Shown: positions 50,532-61,919, counted from the stretch's first letter. The stretch is DNA of 64,000 bases from Isotricha intestinalis (GCA_023807065.1 JAJJLU010003465.1:1-64000); one strand, 5' to 3'. The notes: a model not told the origin generated them from the sequence alone. A program made the numbers and translations.

Positions 50532-50981
50532 ATGAAATAGATAAATAAAAAATAAAAATAATATTTATAAATTTAAATATTTCATAATTTAAAAAAAATT
50601 AAAAACAAATAAATAATTAAATTCAAAGTTTAATAAGTTATAGAGAGAAAGTAGAATAGGATTTAGTTTAAAAAGAAATGAAGAAATGAATTTGATGAGA
50701 ATGATAAACATGATTAAAATAGCATTTACACACAATATTAACTCTAAAAGAATCAATAAAACATCTTTAAATAGGTATGATTATATGAAGAAGAACAATA
50801 GATATAAATGATATTATTATATTTTTATATTTTTTTTGCGATTATTTAAGTTTTTTTAGGATTTTTATAATTAATTTTTTAAACGGAAAATAAATGTGAA
50901 TTATAAGTTTGAAAAAAAATTAATTATAAAAATAATAGAAAATATAAATAAATAAAATAAATAATTATATAATAAATTTAT
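50532..50981. other. Spacer between convergent genes
   Basis: About 450 bp. A stop-poor plus-strand stretch at roughly 50650-50810 has odd Met/Arg/Asn composition and no protein-like pattern, so I do not call a gene. No repeat or RNA structure is seen. Confidence 0.5.
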
Positions 50982-52280
50982 TTATTTAAATTTTTTGGTT
51001 TTTTCATAATGTTTGATTATTTCTTCTGTTAATTGACGATATTTTTCATTTTGTTCTTTTTCTTTTTTAAGATTTTTTTTTAATCTTTCATTTTCATTTT
51101 TTAATTTATTAATAATTTCTTTTAAATTATTGATTTCATTTTTATAAGATTTAATTTCATTTAATCTAAAATTATCAAAATTAGAATTTATATTTTGTTT
51201 ACTTGAATTTCCGCTTTTTTTATTATTATTATTAATATTATTTTTTCTATTTGAACTTATTGTTGAATTATAAACATTAAATCTTTGAGAAGATTTTGGT
51301 CTTTTTATATTATTTTTTTTACTCAAATTAATTTTTGAATTTACTTTTTTAATTTCATTCTTTTCATTATTATTATTTTTATCACTAAACTTTTCAAAAT
51401 TAAATTTTTTTTTTTCTAATTTTTTAATTTTTTCATCAAGTGATTTATCTGAATTATCAAAAGAATCATCTTTTAATTTATTATTCACTTTTTTATATTT
51501 AAAACTATTTTCATTTGAGAGTTTTTTTTTATTTGAATCTTTTGATAAATCTTCAAATTTTAATTCTTCATCATTAAATTCAGTTTCTTTTCTATTTATT
51601 TTTAAATCATATAAATAATTATTTGAATCTTTATTCCTTTTTTTATTATTTTTTAAAACTAAATTTTCTATTTCTTCACTATCACTTAAACTTTCTGTCA
51701 TATCAATTACTTTAGAATTTATTCTTTTTTTAATATTTGATATATCTTCTATTTTTTCTTCATTAAAATTCCTTTTTGAATTTTCTTGATTATATATATT
51801 AATATTCTTTTTTTTATTATTTTTATTTTTATTTTTATTTTTGATTTGTTCATTAAAATCTTCATTATTATATTCATTTAATTTTTTATTATTTAAATCA
51901 CTTTTATCATATATTTCTTCATCATTTTTATCACTAAAATTACTATTTCTATAATTTATATTTCCTATTTCTTCATATTCATTATTATTATTATAATTAA
52001 AGTAATCTCTTTCTTCATTATAATTATTTTTATTTTGTTGTTGATATATTCTATTATTAAAAGAAAATTTTAATTCTTTTTCTTTTTCATCTTCTAATTT
52101 ATTATTAATATTTAAATTTATATTTTTATTTTCAATTTCTTCTTTTTGAAATTGTTTTGATTCTTTAGATGATAACATATCTTTTTTTAATTTTTTAATT
52201 GTATTTTGTAAATTTAATATTTGTTCTTTAATTGTTAAATTATCTCTTTCAAGTTTTTCTTCTATTTCATTTGTATTCAT
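50982..52280 (-). CDS. Coiled-coil protein with Asn/Lys-rich body
   Basis: 432 residues. A short N-terminal coil (EEKLERDNLTIKEQILNLQN, then TIKKLKKDMLSSKES) and a longer C-terminal coil (about 365-425: EINNLKEIINKLKNENERLK) flank 300 residues of charged Asn/Lys/Asp/Ser low complexity that includes DMTESLSDSEEIENL and RPKSSQRFNVY. The layout suggests a cytoskeletal or basal-body linker protein. No named family is recognised. The end lies 450 bp from the convergent LMBR1-like gene. Confidence 0.65.
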   Translation of the reverse strand: MNTNEIEEKLERDNLTIKEQILNLQNTIKKLKKDMLSSKESKQFQKEEIENKNINLNINNKLEDEKEKELKFSFNNRIYQQQNKNNYNEERDYFNYNNNNEYEEIGNINYRNSNFSDKNDEEIYDKSDLNNKKLNEYNNEDFNEQIKNKNKNKNNKKKNINIYNQENSKRNFNEEKIEDISNIKKRINSKVIDMTESLSDSEEIENLVLKNNKKRNKDSNNYLYDLKINRKETEFNDEELKFEDLSKDSNKKKLSNENSFKYKKVNNKLKDDSFDNSDKSLDEKIKKLEKKKFNFEKFSDKNNNNEKNEIKKVNSKINLSKKNNIKRPKSSQRFNVYNSTISSNRKNNINNNNKKSGNSSKQNINSNFDNFRLNEIKSYKNEINNLKEIINKLKNENERLKKNLKKEKEQNEKYRQLTEEIIKHYEKTKKFK

Positions 52281-52443
52281 TTATAAAATTTTTACTTAGA
52301 AAAAAAATTAATTAAATTTTGAAATGAATAATATATTAAACATTTAAATGTATATTCAAGAAGAAAATAATGAATATATTAAAATTATATTTATTATTTA
52401 TTTCAAAGAAAGAATTATATACTTTTATACAAATTGTTTACAT

Positions 52444-53850
52444 TTATTTTTTACAAGAATTTTTTCTTTTTATATTTCTATATTCTTTTTTATGTTCCAA
52501 CAAGAATTTTTTAATTTCTTGTTTTCTATTATTTTTAAGTAATAATTCATAATCTTTATTATATTTTATAAATAATTTTTTTCGAATTTTAAAAAGTCTT
52601 TTTCTAACTTCATTTCTTTCTTTTCTTATTTTAATTCTAATTTTATATTTTAAACTTTGATTAGGATGAATTCTACTTATATGACCTCCTAATCCTTGTC
52701 CATTATAATATATTTTATTACAAAATTCACATTTAAATGTTTTTTTTCTTTTATTGTTGTTGAATTTTATATTATTTATTTTATTTATATTCATTTCTTC
52801 AATTCTAAATTTCTTACTTTTTCTTCCTTTTTTTTTCTCTATAAATATGTTTGTTATATCATTACAACTTAATATTAATTTCTCTAAAATTTCACATTGT
52901 TCTTTATTTAATGATAATTTTTTTTTTCCTACATAATTTTTTTGAATTTGATATATTGTTTCTTTTATTTTATTATAATAATTTTTTATTATAATAATTG
53001 GATTTGTTTCATTTAAATTTTCTTCAATTAAAAATAAATCTAAAATATTATTTTTTTCTCTAAGAAATTTTTCTTTTAAAATAGGAGAAATATCTTCTGA
53101 AATTAAAGGAATTTTTAAATATTGATTATTATTTATTATTTTAAAATAATTTGTTTCATTTAATAATCTAAATAAGATATCTATTTTTATTTCTTCTTCT
53201 GGAATATTTATAGCAGGAAAATTAATTAGGAATGTTTTATTTATTTGAATTTGATTTAATTTTAAAGATATCAAAGTTTTATCTAATTTCTTAATTGCTT
53301 TCTTTCTTATTCTTAATTTTGTTTCTTCATTTCTTTTTTTTTTTTTATTTATAAATCTATTTTTTTCTTCTTTTTTTTCAGATAAAATTAAATTTGGTTT
53401 CTCATTAATAAATAAAGTATTTTCATTATTTAATGTTTGATTATTTTCATTATTATTATTTAAATTTAAATTTGGGAAAAGAAAAGAATTTAAATTATTA
53501 AAATTGTTTTTTTGATATTTAAAAAGCTCATCATTAAAAAAAAAAGTATTATTATCTAAAAGTAAATTTAAGTTATTTTTAAAAGGATTTGGAAATAAAT
53601 TTATATTTGAATGAAATTCAAAATTATTGTTTGATTTTTTATTCGTCATGTTTTCATTTTTTGATATATATTCATTATAATTTGGTTCAATTTTAGTTTG
53701 AAAGAATAAAGGACTCATTTTAATAATTGGAGTGTTAGAAATAAAACTTTTATTATTATAACTTATAGATTTATTTATAACTGATTGAATTATTTGATTT
53801 TGAATTCCTAAATCTTCTTTTTCAAAATCATATTTCATTTTTACAAACAA
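52444..53850 (-). CDS. C2H2 zinc-finger protein with QGLGGH motif
   Basis: 468 residues. One C2H2 finger at about residues 385-410: FKCEFCNKIYYNGQGLGGHI then SRIHP, with Cys-x2-Cys and His-x4-His (GGHISRIH) spacing. The helix wording QGLGGH recalls the QALGGH fingers of plants, also seen in some protist proteins. Downstream is a very basic tail (KIRIKIRKERNEVRKRLFKI) that could bind nucleic acid. Before the finger is a helical block with ILEKLILSCNDI, and the N-terminal half is Asn/Phe/Leu low complexity. Likely a nuclear DNA-binding protein; targets unknown. Confidence 0.8.
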   Translation of the reverse strand: MFVKMKYDFEKEDLGIQNQIIQSVINKSISYNNKSFISNTPIIKMSPLFFQTKIEPNYNEYISKNENMTNKKSNNNFEFHSNINLFPNPFKNNLNLLLDNNTFFFNDELFKYQKNNFNNLNSFLFPNLNLNNNNENNQTLNNENTLFINEKPNLILSEKKEEKNRFINKKKKRNEETKLRIRKKAIKKLDKTLISLKLNQIQINKTFLINFPAINIPEEEIKIDILFRLLNETNYFKIINNNQYLKIPLISEDISPILKEKFLREKNNILDLFLIEENLNETNPIIIIKNYYNKIKETIYQIQKNYVGKKKLSLNKEQCEILEKLILSCNDITNIFIEKKKGRKSKKFRIEEMNINKINNIKFNNNKRKKTFKCEFCNKIYYNGQGLGGHISRIHPNQSLKYKIRIKIRKERNEVRKRLFKIRKKLFIKYNKDYELLLKNNRKQEIKKFLLEHKKEYRNIKRKNSCKK

Positions 53851-53999
53851 AATATTTTATTGAGCTAAATAAAATTATTATATTATATTATGTAATAATT
53901 TAATACAAATATATAAATTATTATAAACTTTTGAGTGTTAATAAATTAATTTAAAAATATATTTATAAATAATTTAAAAAATAATTATATATATATTAA

Positions 54000-56900
54000 T
54001 TATTCGTCATAATTAATTATTTTTTCTTCTTTTTCCTTTTCTTTTTTCTTATTCTTTGTAGAAGTAGTAGGTTTAACAGCATTACTTAAATTTAACAAAA
54101 CAGAAATATTTCTTAGAGAAGCTAAAACTTCTTTAGGAATAATAGAAAGCATATTTTTAGTTTTATAAATATCTTGATCTAATTTATAAATAAAAGGAAT
54201 AATATAAGCAGCAAAAAATAAAGTAATACCAATAATTAAAAAAACAATTAAAACAGAGCATAAATGATATTTTGAACTCCAATAATCATATATACTTTCA
54301 TAAAATTTTTGTAATAAAGAATCATAAATAGGATCTATATAAAATCTCCTCATAATAGATAATAAAAAAATATCTTCATAATTAAAAACTTGAAAAGGAT
54401 CATTTAAAATGTATGATTCATCATTATTATTAATTTGAAATTTAGTACCATATAATGTATTGTTATATTCAAAATTTAAACTTTCTCCTATACCAATGAT
54501 AAAATCATATAAATTTTTTTGGGTTCTTATTTTTTGTAAATAATAAGAAACAAATACATTTAAACCATAATCAGAACTATTTCCTGTTGCTGAAGTACAA
54601 GTATATCCATTATCAATTAAATAATTATTATAAATATCATTATTAAATAAATCTCTTGTATAAGAACATATATTTCCTAAAATTGTTCCTTGATATCTTT
54701 TTCTAAATGTTTTAGGTAATTTTTTAACTGAAAATTTCTTACTTTCTTCTTTTATATATTCATAAATATAATTTAATTTCTTTTCTAATAAAATTTTATA
54801 TTTCATATTTCCAGTAAATTCATTTTTATCAAAAAAATATTCTCTTAAATCATCAAATAAACAATTATATATTTCAGATTTATAAGCAGTGATATTATAC
54901 ATTTCAACATAAGTTTGAATATTTTCAAGTGAATATTGAAAAAATAAAATAACAGTTAAATAATAACCAAAAGCAATTAAACAAATGAAAGAAATTTTAA
55001 TTATAAAAGATAAATTTTGATATTTTTCCTTAGTATTAGTTTTATTTTTTTTAACATCAGAATTTTTCTTATTAACTATTTTCTTTTTATCAATACTTTC
55101 TTCTTCTTCTTCATTACTAATTTGATCACCTTGAATTAAAGGATGTAAAACATTAGCATAATTTTCACATTTATCTAAAGCTTTTTTACAAACTGATTCA
55201 TCAATTTCAAAAAAAACTTCAAGATAAGAACTTTTTCTTTTTGATATTTGATCATATACTATTTTAATTGCAATTCCTCCTACAATTAAAATTATTAAAG
55301 ATAATATAATTATATATAAATGTTCATTTTTAAAATCTTTAATTTTATCAAAAAATTCAAAAGTAAATGAATCAAAATTTTCTAATAATGTATTTGTTAT
55401 TGGATTAAAACAATTTGTAGTATAATAATAAACATATGAATTAGTTTGAATAATTTTATCAAGAGGAGTATTTTTTATTTGAAAGATTGAAGTTAACATT
55501 TGTGTAAGAGCAGTATTGAAATTTAATATTATTTCTTTAACAGTTAAATCTTCTTCAATTGTATTTATTGATACATCACCTTCTAAAAGAAAATTTTTTC
55601 TTCCTTTAGTCATTTCTAAATATGTTGTTAAAATATTTTGTTGAAATTGATAAGCTTCTTCAAATATTTCTCCTAATATTCCAGTAATATTTTCATACAT
55701 ATAATCTTTATCATAAAGATAAACTTTATATTTTTCATTATTTAATAATGTTAATTCCCTTATATAATATAAACCATTTAATATATGATTTATTAAATCT
55801 CTATTATCTTTTATTATTCTTAAATTTTCTCTTGTTATTGTTGAGTCATTAATAAATAAAGAAAGTAAGACTGAAGTAATTATAATTAAACCAATATAAA
55901 GTATTAAAGAAATATATTTTAATTTAACAATTTCAGGTTGAAATTCTTCTTTTCTTAAAGCATATTCTATTTGTTTTACATGAACTGCATCAGTTTCTGA
56001 AATTTCTTCTTCTCCATTATCATCATTATCTTCTTCTTTTATTTTTTTATTATTATTATCATCTTTTTTACTAAAGAAATCAGGTAAATTTTCTTTTTTT
56101 TTATATTCTACTTGACTTTCTCTTCTTATTTTTGGAACATCAATTAATCTTTGTTTTTTAAAATCAAAAATTGAAAATTTTATATTATTTATATTTTTCA
56201 CATGATAATAAGCACATTCATAATTAGGATTATCTGTTATAGTATTTCTTTTAAATAATTTAGATGTTCTTGTTGAACTCATTCTTCTTGTTAAATTATT
56301 TTTAGAAGAATTTAAACTTGGTTGTTTTAATAAATTTCTATTTTCTGAATTAATATTAGTATTAATATTACTTGAAGAACTTTCTTCATTTGAAGAATAA
56401 TCACTTTCATCTTCTTCTTCTTCTTCCTCTTCTTCTTCTATTATAAATTGTTTTTTAAATTTTTCGATTTTTTCATTTGCAAATTCTTTTAATTTCAAAT
56501 GCCAATTTTCAGTTCTTTTAACTTGATTATTTTCATTTTCTTCATTTTCACTATAATGAGAAGAAAATTCTTCTTCTTTAATAACATTAGTTTCTTTACT
56601 AAAAAAGCCCAATTTTCTAGTATCTAAATCGAATTTCTTGGTAACTTCAGGAATATAATTAGGATTAAAATCAAGTTGAGTTTGACTATGCATTTTACTT
56701 AAAGTAGTAGTAATAGGCATTAAATTTTTATCATCAAAACCATCTAAATCATTATCTTCCATTTCAACTACTTCAAATCTAAATATATATCCAACTGCTT
56801 GATTTAATAAACTTATTTCACTTACACTTAAATTAAAATAATCTTCTTTATATCTTTGACGTCTTATTGGCATAAATTGCATATTTTCTCTTCGAGAATT

Positions 56901-59771
56901 TCCCTTATTACTTAATTGCTTTTTTGGAGAATTTTTATTCAACATTATTTTTCTTGAATAATTCATTAATCCTTTCATATTTATTTTATCTGTTGCTGAA
57001 TCTAATCTAAAAAGTGCTTCGTCTTCTTCACTTAATAATGTTTTCCATATAATTACTTTTGGTTCGAAATATTTTTTTTTAAAAATTTCGTTTTTTGAAA
57101 CTTTACCAAAATCTGGTCTATCTTCATTATTATTTAAATCACTTATACTTTTTGTTATATCTGTATTTCCACTTGTATTACTTTTAAAACCTAAAAATCC
57201 TATTGCATTTGGAGTATAATATTGAATTATAAAATTTAAATCTGTTAAAACAAAACAAACTTTTTGTTCAAAATTTATTATTGATGGAATTCCTAAAGAA
57301 GGATTTTTAGCATTAAAATCAATATATAATTCTTCATTTGTTATTCTTGCAGCAAAAAATAATTCACTTTGATCTTGAGTAGTTAATAAAGTTACTTTCA
57401 TAGCTAAAGGAATAGCATGTTTTAATTTATTTTTCCCAAAAACAAATATTTCTCTAAAAGAAGCTTTTTGAGAATTTTTAATTCCATTTCTGAAATTTTG
57501 TGTCATTTGAGTTTTAAATTTATTTAATTTATTAACTAAAACTTGTTTATGTAATTCTTGATACATATCTGGCATAATATGATTAATATTTTTTCCAATT
57601 AAATCAGTAGGAATATATCCGAATTTTTGGCAAATTCCCAAAGAGCATTTTATAATTTTTCCCATATTAGTTCCTTCTGCACTTAAAAAAATATAATCAA
57701 AATCATCACCATTAATATCTAACATATCATTTCCTTCTCCTCCTTCAGGACCATCTTCATTACCTTGAATATCTCTTAATCTTCCTCTATAATATTCTGC
57801 TTGACTTCTATCATTTAATATTTCTTGATAAAAATCTGAATATAATGTTAATACTTCTTCATCATTATATTTTAATTTCTCCATTTCTGAATAATGACCT
57901 TTTATATCTTCTAATAATGAATTTATTTTTTCACCATATTCATTCATTTTCATTAAATCTTCTTCTGTTTTTTGTGTATTATTTAATAAAAGATTCCAAA
58001 ATTCACTATATATTGATGTTATATTTGTTAAACCTTCTTTAAACATTCCTAAATGATTTCTATATGCTATTGCAGATACTATATCTAAACCATCTTCATC
58101 ATCATCATCATCATCATCTCCTCCATCACCAGCTTGATTTTCACAAAATCTAAAAATTATAAATTCTTCTTCAAATGAAGGATTATATTTATCACAATTT
58201 TTCAATTCAATTAATGCTTTTTTCCTATTATTCATTCTTTCCATTAAAAAAAATGAATAATTCATTCTTAAAGTAGTACAAGAAGGAAATTTACTTATTC
58301 CATTTTGATACATTATCATAGCATATTGAAAAAGATATAAATCTGCTTCGTTATGCATGTTTCCTATATTAGTACTTGTTCCTGTATTTAATAAAGTTGT
58401 TCCACCTCCTATTTGAGTAAGTGCATTACTTTGATGAATATTATTTACACTATCTATTCCTACATTTGTTGCTGTTCCATTTACATTCACATTTTGTTTT
58501 TCATATTTTTCACATTCTTTTAAATATTTTTTTAAAGGACAATCTAATAATGTACATGTTTCTTCATGAACATAAATATAACCTTTTAATAATATATTAC
58601 TTTGACGATGTTTCCCTTTTTTATCAGCTAGTTCTAAAAAATATCTTATTTGTCTAAAAACATAATCTCCCTTATCAAATTTATTAATATTAGTTAATAA
58701 TTCAGAAAATCTTTGATCTTTTTGAGTGATAATAATATAACTTACAATAGGACATCCAATAAAAAAGAGGAAAATTCCTCCATCAAAAGCAGCTTTTTCC
58801 AATACTTTAGTAAGAAGTAAAACAACAGTACTAAAGAAAACAATTCCAGTATGAATAAAAAAAGCATAATTCATTTTTTCTTCATAGAAAGGTCTTTCAA
58901 CCCAATAAATATAAAATTGAAGAAAAGCTAATAAGGTAGTTCCAGGAACAACAACCCAATGATATCCTTTAGTCCAGACTAAGAAAGAATAAATAAGAAT
59001 GAGTGCAATTTTAACAAATAAAACGACTAAATCAGCAGTAGAAGAAGTTTTAGCACCATCAATATCAGCCGAAGTTTTTTGTTCATAGAAAATAGTCATA
59101 ACAACAGTACAAATGATAATAAAAATGAAAGTGATAATAACAGCTAAAACACACATAACAGTAAAATGTGGATTAGTCCAACAATGCATATCATCAACAT
59201 TATAATTTTGATAATAACTTAATTGATTTCCTTCTTCATCTTTATCAGAGCATTCAAGAATAGCTAAAAGATATTCAACAAGAGGATTAAACATTACAGT
59301 GACAATATAAGAGACAACAGAACGTAAAAGTGACATAGGCCAAACAGCACCACTTTTATTGTTTGAAGATATTATATATGCAACATAACAAACATCTGCA
59401 ACTACTCCTAATATCATTACTATTATTAAATAAAAAACTACAGTGTATAATTCTGTATTATTGAAAAACACTACTGTTTGGAAATAACTTAAAAATTTAG
59501 ATATTACATTAAATAATTGAGGTTTTTTCCATAAATATCCCATTGGATCGTAAAAGGGATAACATAGAAATTGACATGTTTCATTTAATAGTCCTACCAC
59601 TTCTCCTGAAAATCCTTCGTCGTCATCATCAAATTTTAATAAAATATTTAATACTCCAAATAATGTCTTTTTTATCTTCTCTTCTGCTATTTCAAATTTC
59701 GATTTTTCTTGGAAAAAATTCTGTTCAAGGATATCTGAGTTATCCTCTGATTTTTTCTTTGATTTTCCCAT
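54000..59771 (-). CDS. TmcB-like PAS-domain multipass membrane protein (copy 3)
   Basis: 1923 residues, the largest gene here, uninterrupted. Membrane helices cluster in the first 360 residues (SKFLSYFQTVVFF; LYTVVFYLIIVMILGVVADV; CVLAVIITFIFIIICTVVMT; LVVLFVKIALILIYSFLVW; GIFLFFIGCPIVSYIII). The family Cys block CTLLDCPLKKYL and IYSEFWNLLLNN follow, with an acidic DDDDDED stretch between. A PAS domain lies at about 690-790 (KIIKCSLGICQKFGYIPTDL, then MPDMYQELHKQVL). A long disordered acidic middle (poly-Glu, poly-Ser) precedes four C-terminal helices, including ISLILYIGLIIITSVLLSLF and YIIILSLIILIVGGIAIKIV. The juxtamembrane KSSYLEVFFEID matches copy 2 NSYLEVFFEI. A sensory or channel role is presumed from family only. 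Confidence 0.87.
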   Translation of the reverse strand: MGKSKKKSEDNSDILEQNFFQEKSKFEIAEEKIKKTLFGVLNILLKFDDDDEGFSGEVVGLLNETCQFLCYPFYDPMGYLWKKPQLFNVISKFLSYFQTVVFFNNTELYTVVFYLIIVMILGVVADVCYVAYIISSNNKSGAVWPMSLLRSVVSYIVTVMFNPLVEYLLAILECSDKDEEGNQLSYYQNYNVDDMHCWTNPHFTVMCVLAVIITFIFIIICTVVMTIFYEQKTSADIDGAKTSSTADLVVLFVKIALILIYSFLVWTKGYHWVVVPGTTLLAFLQFYIYWVERPFYEEKMNYAFFIHTGIVFFSTVVLLLTKVLEKAAFDGGIFLFFIGCPIVSYIIITQKDQRFSELLTNINKFDKGDYVFRQIRYFLELADKKGKHRQSNILLKGYIYVHEETCTLLDCPLKKYLKECEKYEKQNVNVNGTATNVGIDSVNNIHQSNALTQIGGGTTLLNTGTSTNIGNMHNEADLYLFQYAMIMYQNGISKFPSCTTLRMNYSFFLMERMNNRKKALIELKNCDKYNPSFEEEFIIFRFCENQAGDGGDDDDDDDEDGLDIVSAIAYRNHLGMFKEGLTNITSIYSEFWNLLLNNTQKTEEDLMKMNEYGEKINSLLEDIKGHYSEMEKLKYNDEEVLTLYSDFYQEILNDRSQAEYYRGRLRDIQGNEDGPEGGEGNDMLDINGDDFDYIFLSAEGTNMGKIIKCSLGICQKFGYIPTDLIGKNINHIMPDMYQELHKQVLVNKLNKFKTQMTQNFRNGIKNSQKASFREIFVFGKNKLKHAIPLAMKVTLLTTQDQSELFFAARITNEELYIDFNAKNPSLGIPSIINFEQKVCFVLTDLNFIIQYYTPNAIGFLGFKSNTSGNTDITKSISDLNNNEDRPDFGKVSKNEIFKKKYFEPKVIIWKTLLSEEDEALFRLDSATDKINMKGLMNYSRKIMLNKNSPKKQLSNKGNSRRENMQFMPIRRQRYKEDYFNLSVSEISLLNQAVGYIFRFEVVEMEDNDLDGFDDKNLMPITTTLSKMHSQTQLDFNPNYIPEVTKKFDLDTRKLGFFSKETNVIKEEEFSSHYSENEENENNQVKRTENWHLKLKEFANEKIEKFKKQFIIEEEEEEEEEDESDYSSNEESSSSNINTNINSENRNLLKQPSLNSSKNNLTRRMSSTRTSKLFKRNTITDNPNYECAYYHVKNINNIKFSIFDFKKQRLIDVPKIRRESQVEYKKKENLPDFFSKKDDNNNKKIKEEDNDDNGEEEISETDAVHVKQIEYALRKEEFQPEIVKLKYISLILYIGLIIITSVLLSLFINDSTITRENLRIIKDNRDLINHILNGLYYIRELTLLNNEKYKVYLYDKDYMYENITGILGEIFEEAYQFQQNILTTYLEMTKGRKNFLLEGDVSINTIEEDLTVKEIILNFNTALTQMLTSIFQIKNTPLDKIIQTNSYVYYYTTNCFNPITNTLLENFDSFTFEFFDKIKDFKNEHLYIIILSLIILIVGGIAIKIVYDQISKRKSSYLEVFFEIDESVCKKALDKCENYANVLHPLIQGDQISNEEEEESIDKKKIVNKKNSDVKKNKTNTKEKYQNLSFIIKISFICLIAFGYYLTVILFFQYSLENIQTYVEMYNITAYKSEIYNCLFDDLREYFFDKNEFTGNMKYKILLEKKLNYIYEYIKEESKKFSVKKLPKTFRKRYQGTILGNICSYTRDLFNNDIYNNYLIDNGYTCTSATGNSSDYGLNVFVSYYLQKIRTQKNLYDFIIGIGESLNFEYNNTLYGTKFQINNNDESYILNDPFQVFNYEDIFLLSIMRRFYIDPIYDSLLQKFYESIYDYWSSKYHLCSVLIVFLIIGITLFFAAYIIPFIYKLDQDIYKTKNMLSIIPKEVLASLRNISVLLNLSNAVKPTTSTKNKKKEKEKEEKIINYDE

Positions 59772-60005
59772 TTTTTTTAAGGGTAATTTTTTTTTTTAAT
59801 TTTTTTTTTACTTTTAATTTTCTATTTTTTTATAATATGAATTACAAATGCAATTTATTCATATTTCATATATATTCATATTTGTTTCATATATTTTCAT
59901 TTTAATATACTCTTTTTTTTTCTCTTTCATTTAAAAATTCAAAGTTTCTTTTGTTTTATTTTTTTCTATATTTTAATTTATTGTTAAATTTCATTAATTG
60001 ATTAA

Positions 60006-61720
60006 ATGGTACTTTTTAAATTTAACTTTGGAAATTTAATTAAAAAATTAGATTTATATGGTTCTACAATTAATTTAACAATAAAACATAAAAGAACATC
60101 AAAAACAATAATAGGTGGATTTGTAACAATATTATCATTAATATTTTTTGTCATATATGGAATAATAAATTCGAAGAATTTGATAAATAGATTAAATCCA
60201 GTAGTTACAAGATTTGGTTTATATGATAAAAAATATATTAAAATAGAAGATTCCTTATCAAAAATACCAATAGCAATATCATTTAATGGATTAGATATAA
60301 ATCAATATTTTACAGTATATGTTTCATATAAAGAATATATAAAAGAAACAAACCAATATTTAAATAATACAGCAATAATTCCTTTAGTAAATTGTACAAA
60401 AGACATTTCCCAAATGTTACAAAAGAAATATATAAAAAGGAAATATTAAATAATAGTTTTTGTTTAAATATGTCATCTTTAAAAAATAAATCATTATTTT
60501 ATTCAGAAGGAATAGAAGGTACAATAGAAATATATTTGACTTATTGTAGTGTTTTCAATGATGAATATTGTATTCCTAAAGAACAATTAATAAATTATTT
60601 TTCATTTTACCAATGAGAATTTACAGTATCAATTGGAGTTGGTGGTATTAATACTTTAAATTATAAAGAACCTATTCAATATTTTATTGAGAAAAAATCA
60701 ATTAAACCTTCTCCTCATTTTATTCAAGGTTTAGATATATATCTTTATGAAGAAGAATTAGAAACTGATGATGGATTATTTATGAAAAGTCAAAAAAAAA
60801 GTTTTGCTTATAATATTTTAGAATTTCAATCTTTTTTTATGAGTGATTCATATGATACAACTTTAGGTTTAATAAAAATTTATCCTTCCAATTATTCTTA
60901 TTATAATAAAAGAGTTTATACTAAAATTCAAGATTATTTATCTCAACTTGGAGGAATGATAGGTTTGGCTTTTAATATTCTTCCTTATATTGTTTATATT
61001 TTTTCTATTGGTTTAAGAGATGAAACTATTTTAAATACTTTAATAGAATTTAAAAATGATAAAATTAAATATGAATCTTTAAAAAATACTAATACTTTTA
61101 GGAATTATAGAAATAAAATGAATTATCAAAATAAAATTGATGAAAAAAATAGAAAGAAATTTCATGAAGAATCTTCTTCACAAATTAATATTAAGAAATC
61201 ATCAAAAGAAAATAATTATATAAATGAAAAAAATGGAAAAACAAAATTAAACAAAGAACAAGATTTAAATTTATTTTTAGAAAATTGGAAAAATAGAAAA
61301 ATAAATAAAATAAAATTTTCCAATTTTGAAATTTTAAATTTATATTTATGTAATTGTAATTGTATCATTAATCGAATAAAATCAAAAAAAATATTAATAT
61401 ATTATAAATATAAAAAAATGATTCAAAATTATTTTGAATTTCCATTTTTAATAAATAAAATAGAAGAGAATGATAAATTAAAATATATATTATTTAATAA
61501 AAAACAACTTTCTTTATTTAAATTTATTTCAAATGATATTATATATTCTGATAATTTTACCCTTAAAAAACATAAATTATCTCAAAAAAAAATTTTTTAT
61601 AATAATGATAGAGAAATTGCTTCTCGTTTATTATTATTTTTACAAGAAGATAAAAAAGATATTAAAGATATTTATGAAAAAAGATTAATAAAATTCTTCT
61701 ATGATATATATAATGAATAA
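60006..61720 (+). pseudogene. Two-TM ciliate-type membrane protein, broken by a frameshift and a TGA
   Basis: A domain order common in ciliates: N-terminal helix TIIGGFVTILSLIFFVIYGI (about 35-55), a luminal Cys-containing domain, and a C-terminal QLGGMIGLAFNILPYIVYIF helix with a polar cytosolic tail. The frame from 60006 ends at 60449, but the natural continuation (FPNVTKEIYKKEILNN, NMSSLKNKSLFYSEGIEG) is in the next frame, as if one T were missing in the T-run near 60408. That frame meets TGA at 60614 within conserved-looking sequence, NYFSFYQ-stop-EFTVSIGVG, and then stays open in the same frame to 61720. No intron fits. It is either a pseudogene or a functional gene with two read errors; recoding of one TGA is less likely. 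Confidence 0.65.
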
Positions 61721-61919
61721 AATTTCAAAATTGGGATTAAAACTAACTTTATAAATGCTATATTTGTTTTAATATATTTTTCAAAATAAATCAAATAAAT
61801 AAATAAATTTTTTTATTTAATATTCTAATTGTATAAAAACCCTTGTAAATTATTAAGTATTTTGAGCCTTTTTTTAAAATTCAAATAAATACAAATAATT
61901 AATTATTGTTTTGGATTAA
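61721..61919. other. Spacer, nothing recognised
   Basis: AT-rich DNA between the broken membrane protein gene and the relic on the other strand. Confidence 0.5.

Noticed and set aside
50650..50810. Possible small gene in the 50.5-51 kb spacer
   Set aside because: The frame is open by chance; Met/Arg/Asn composition has no protein-like pattern and there is no clear start context.
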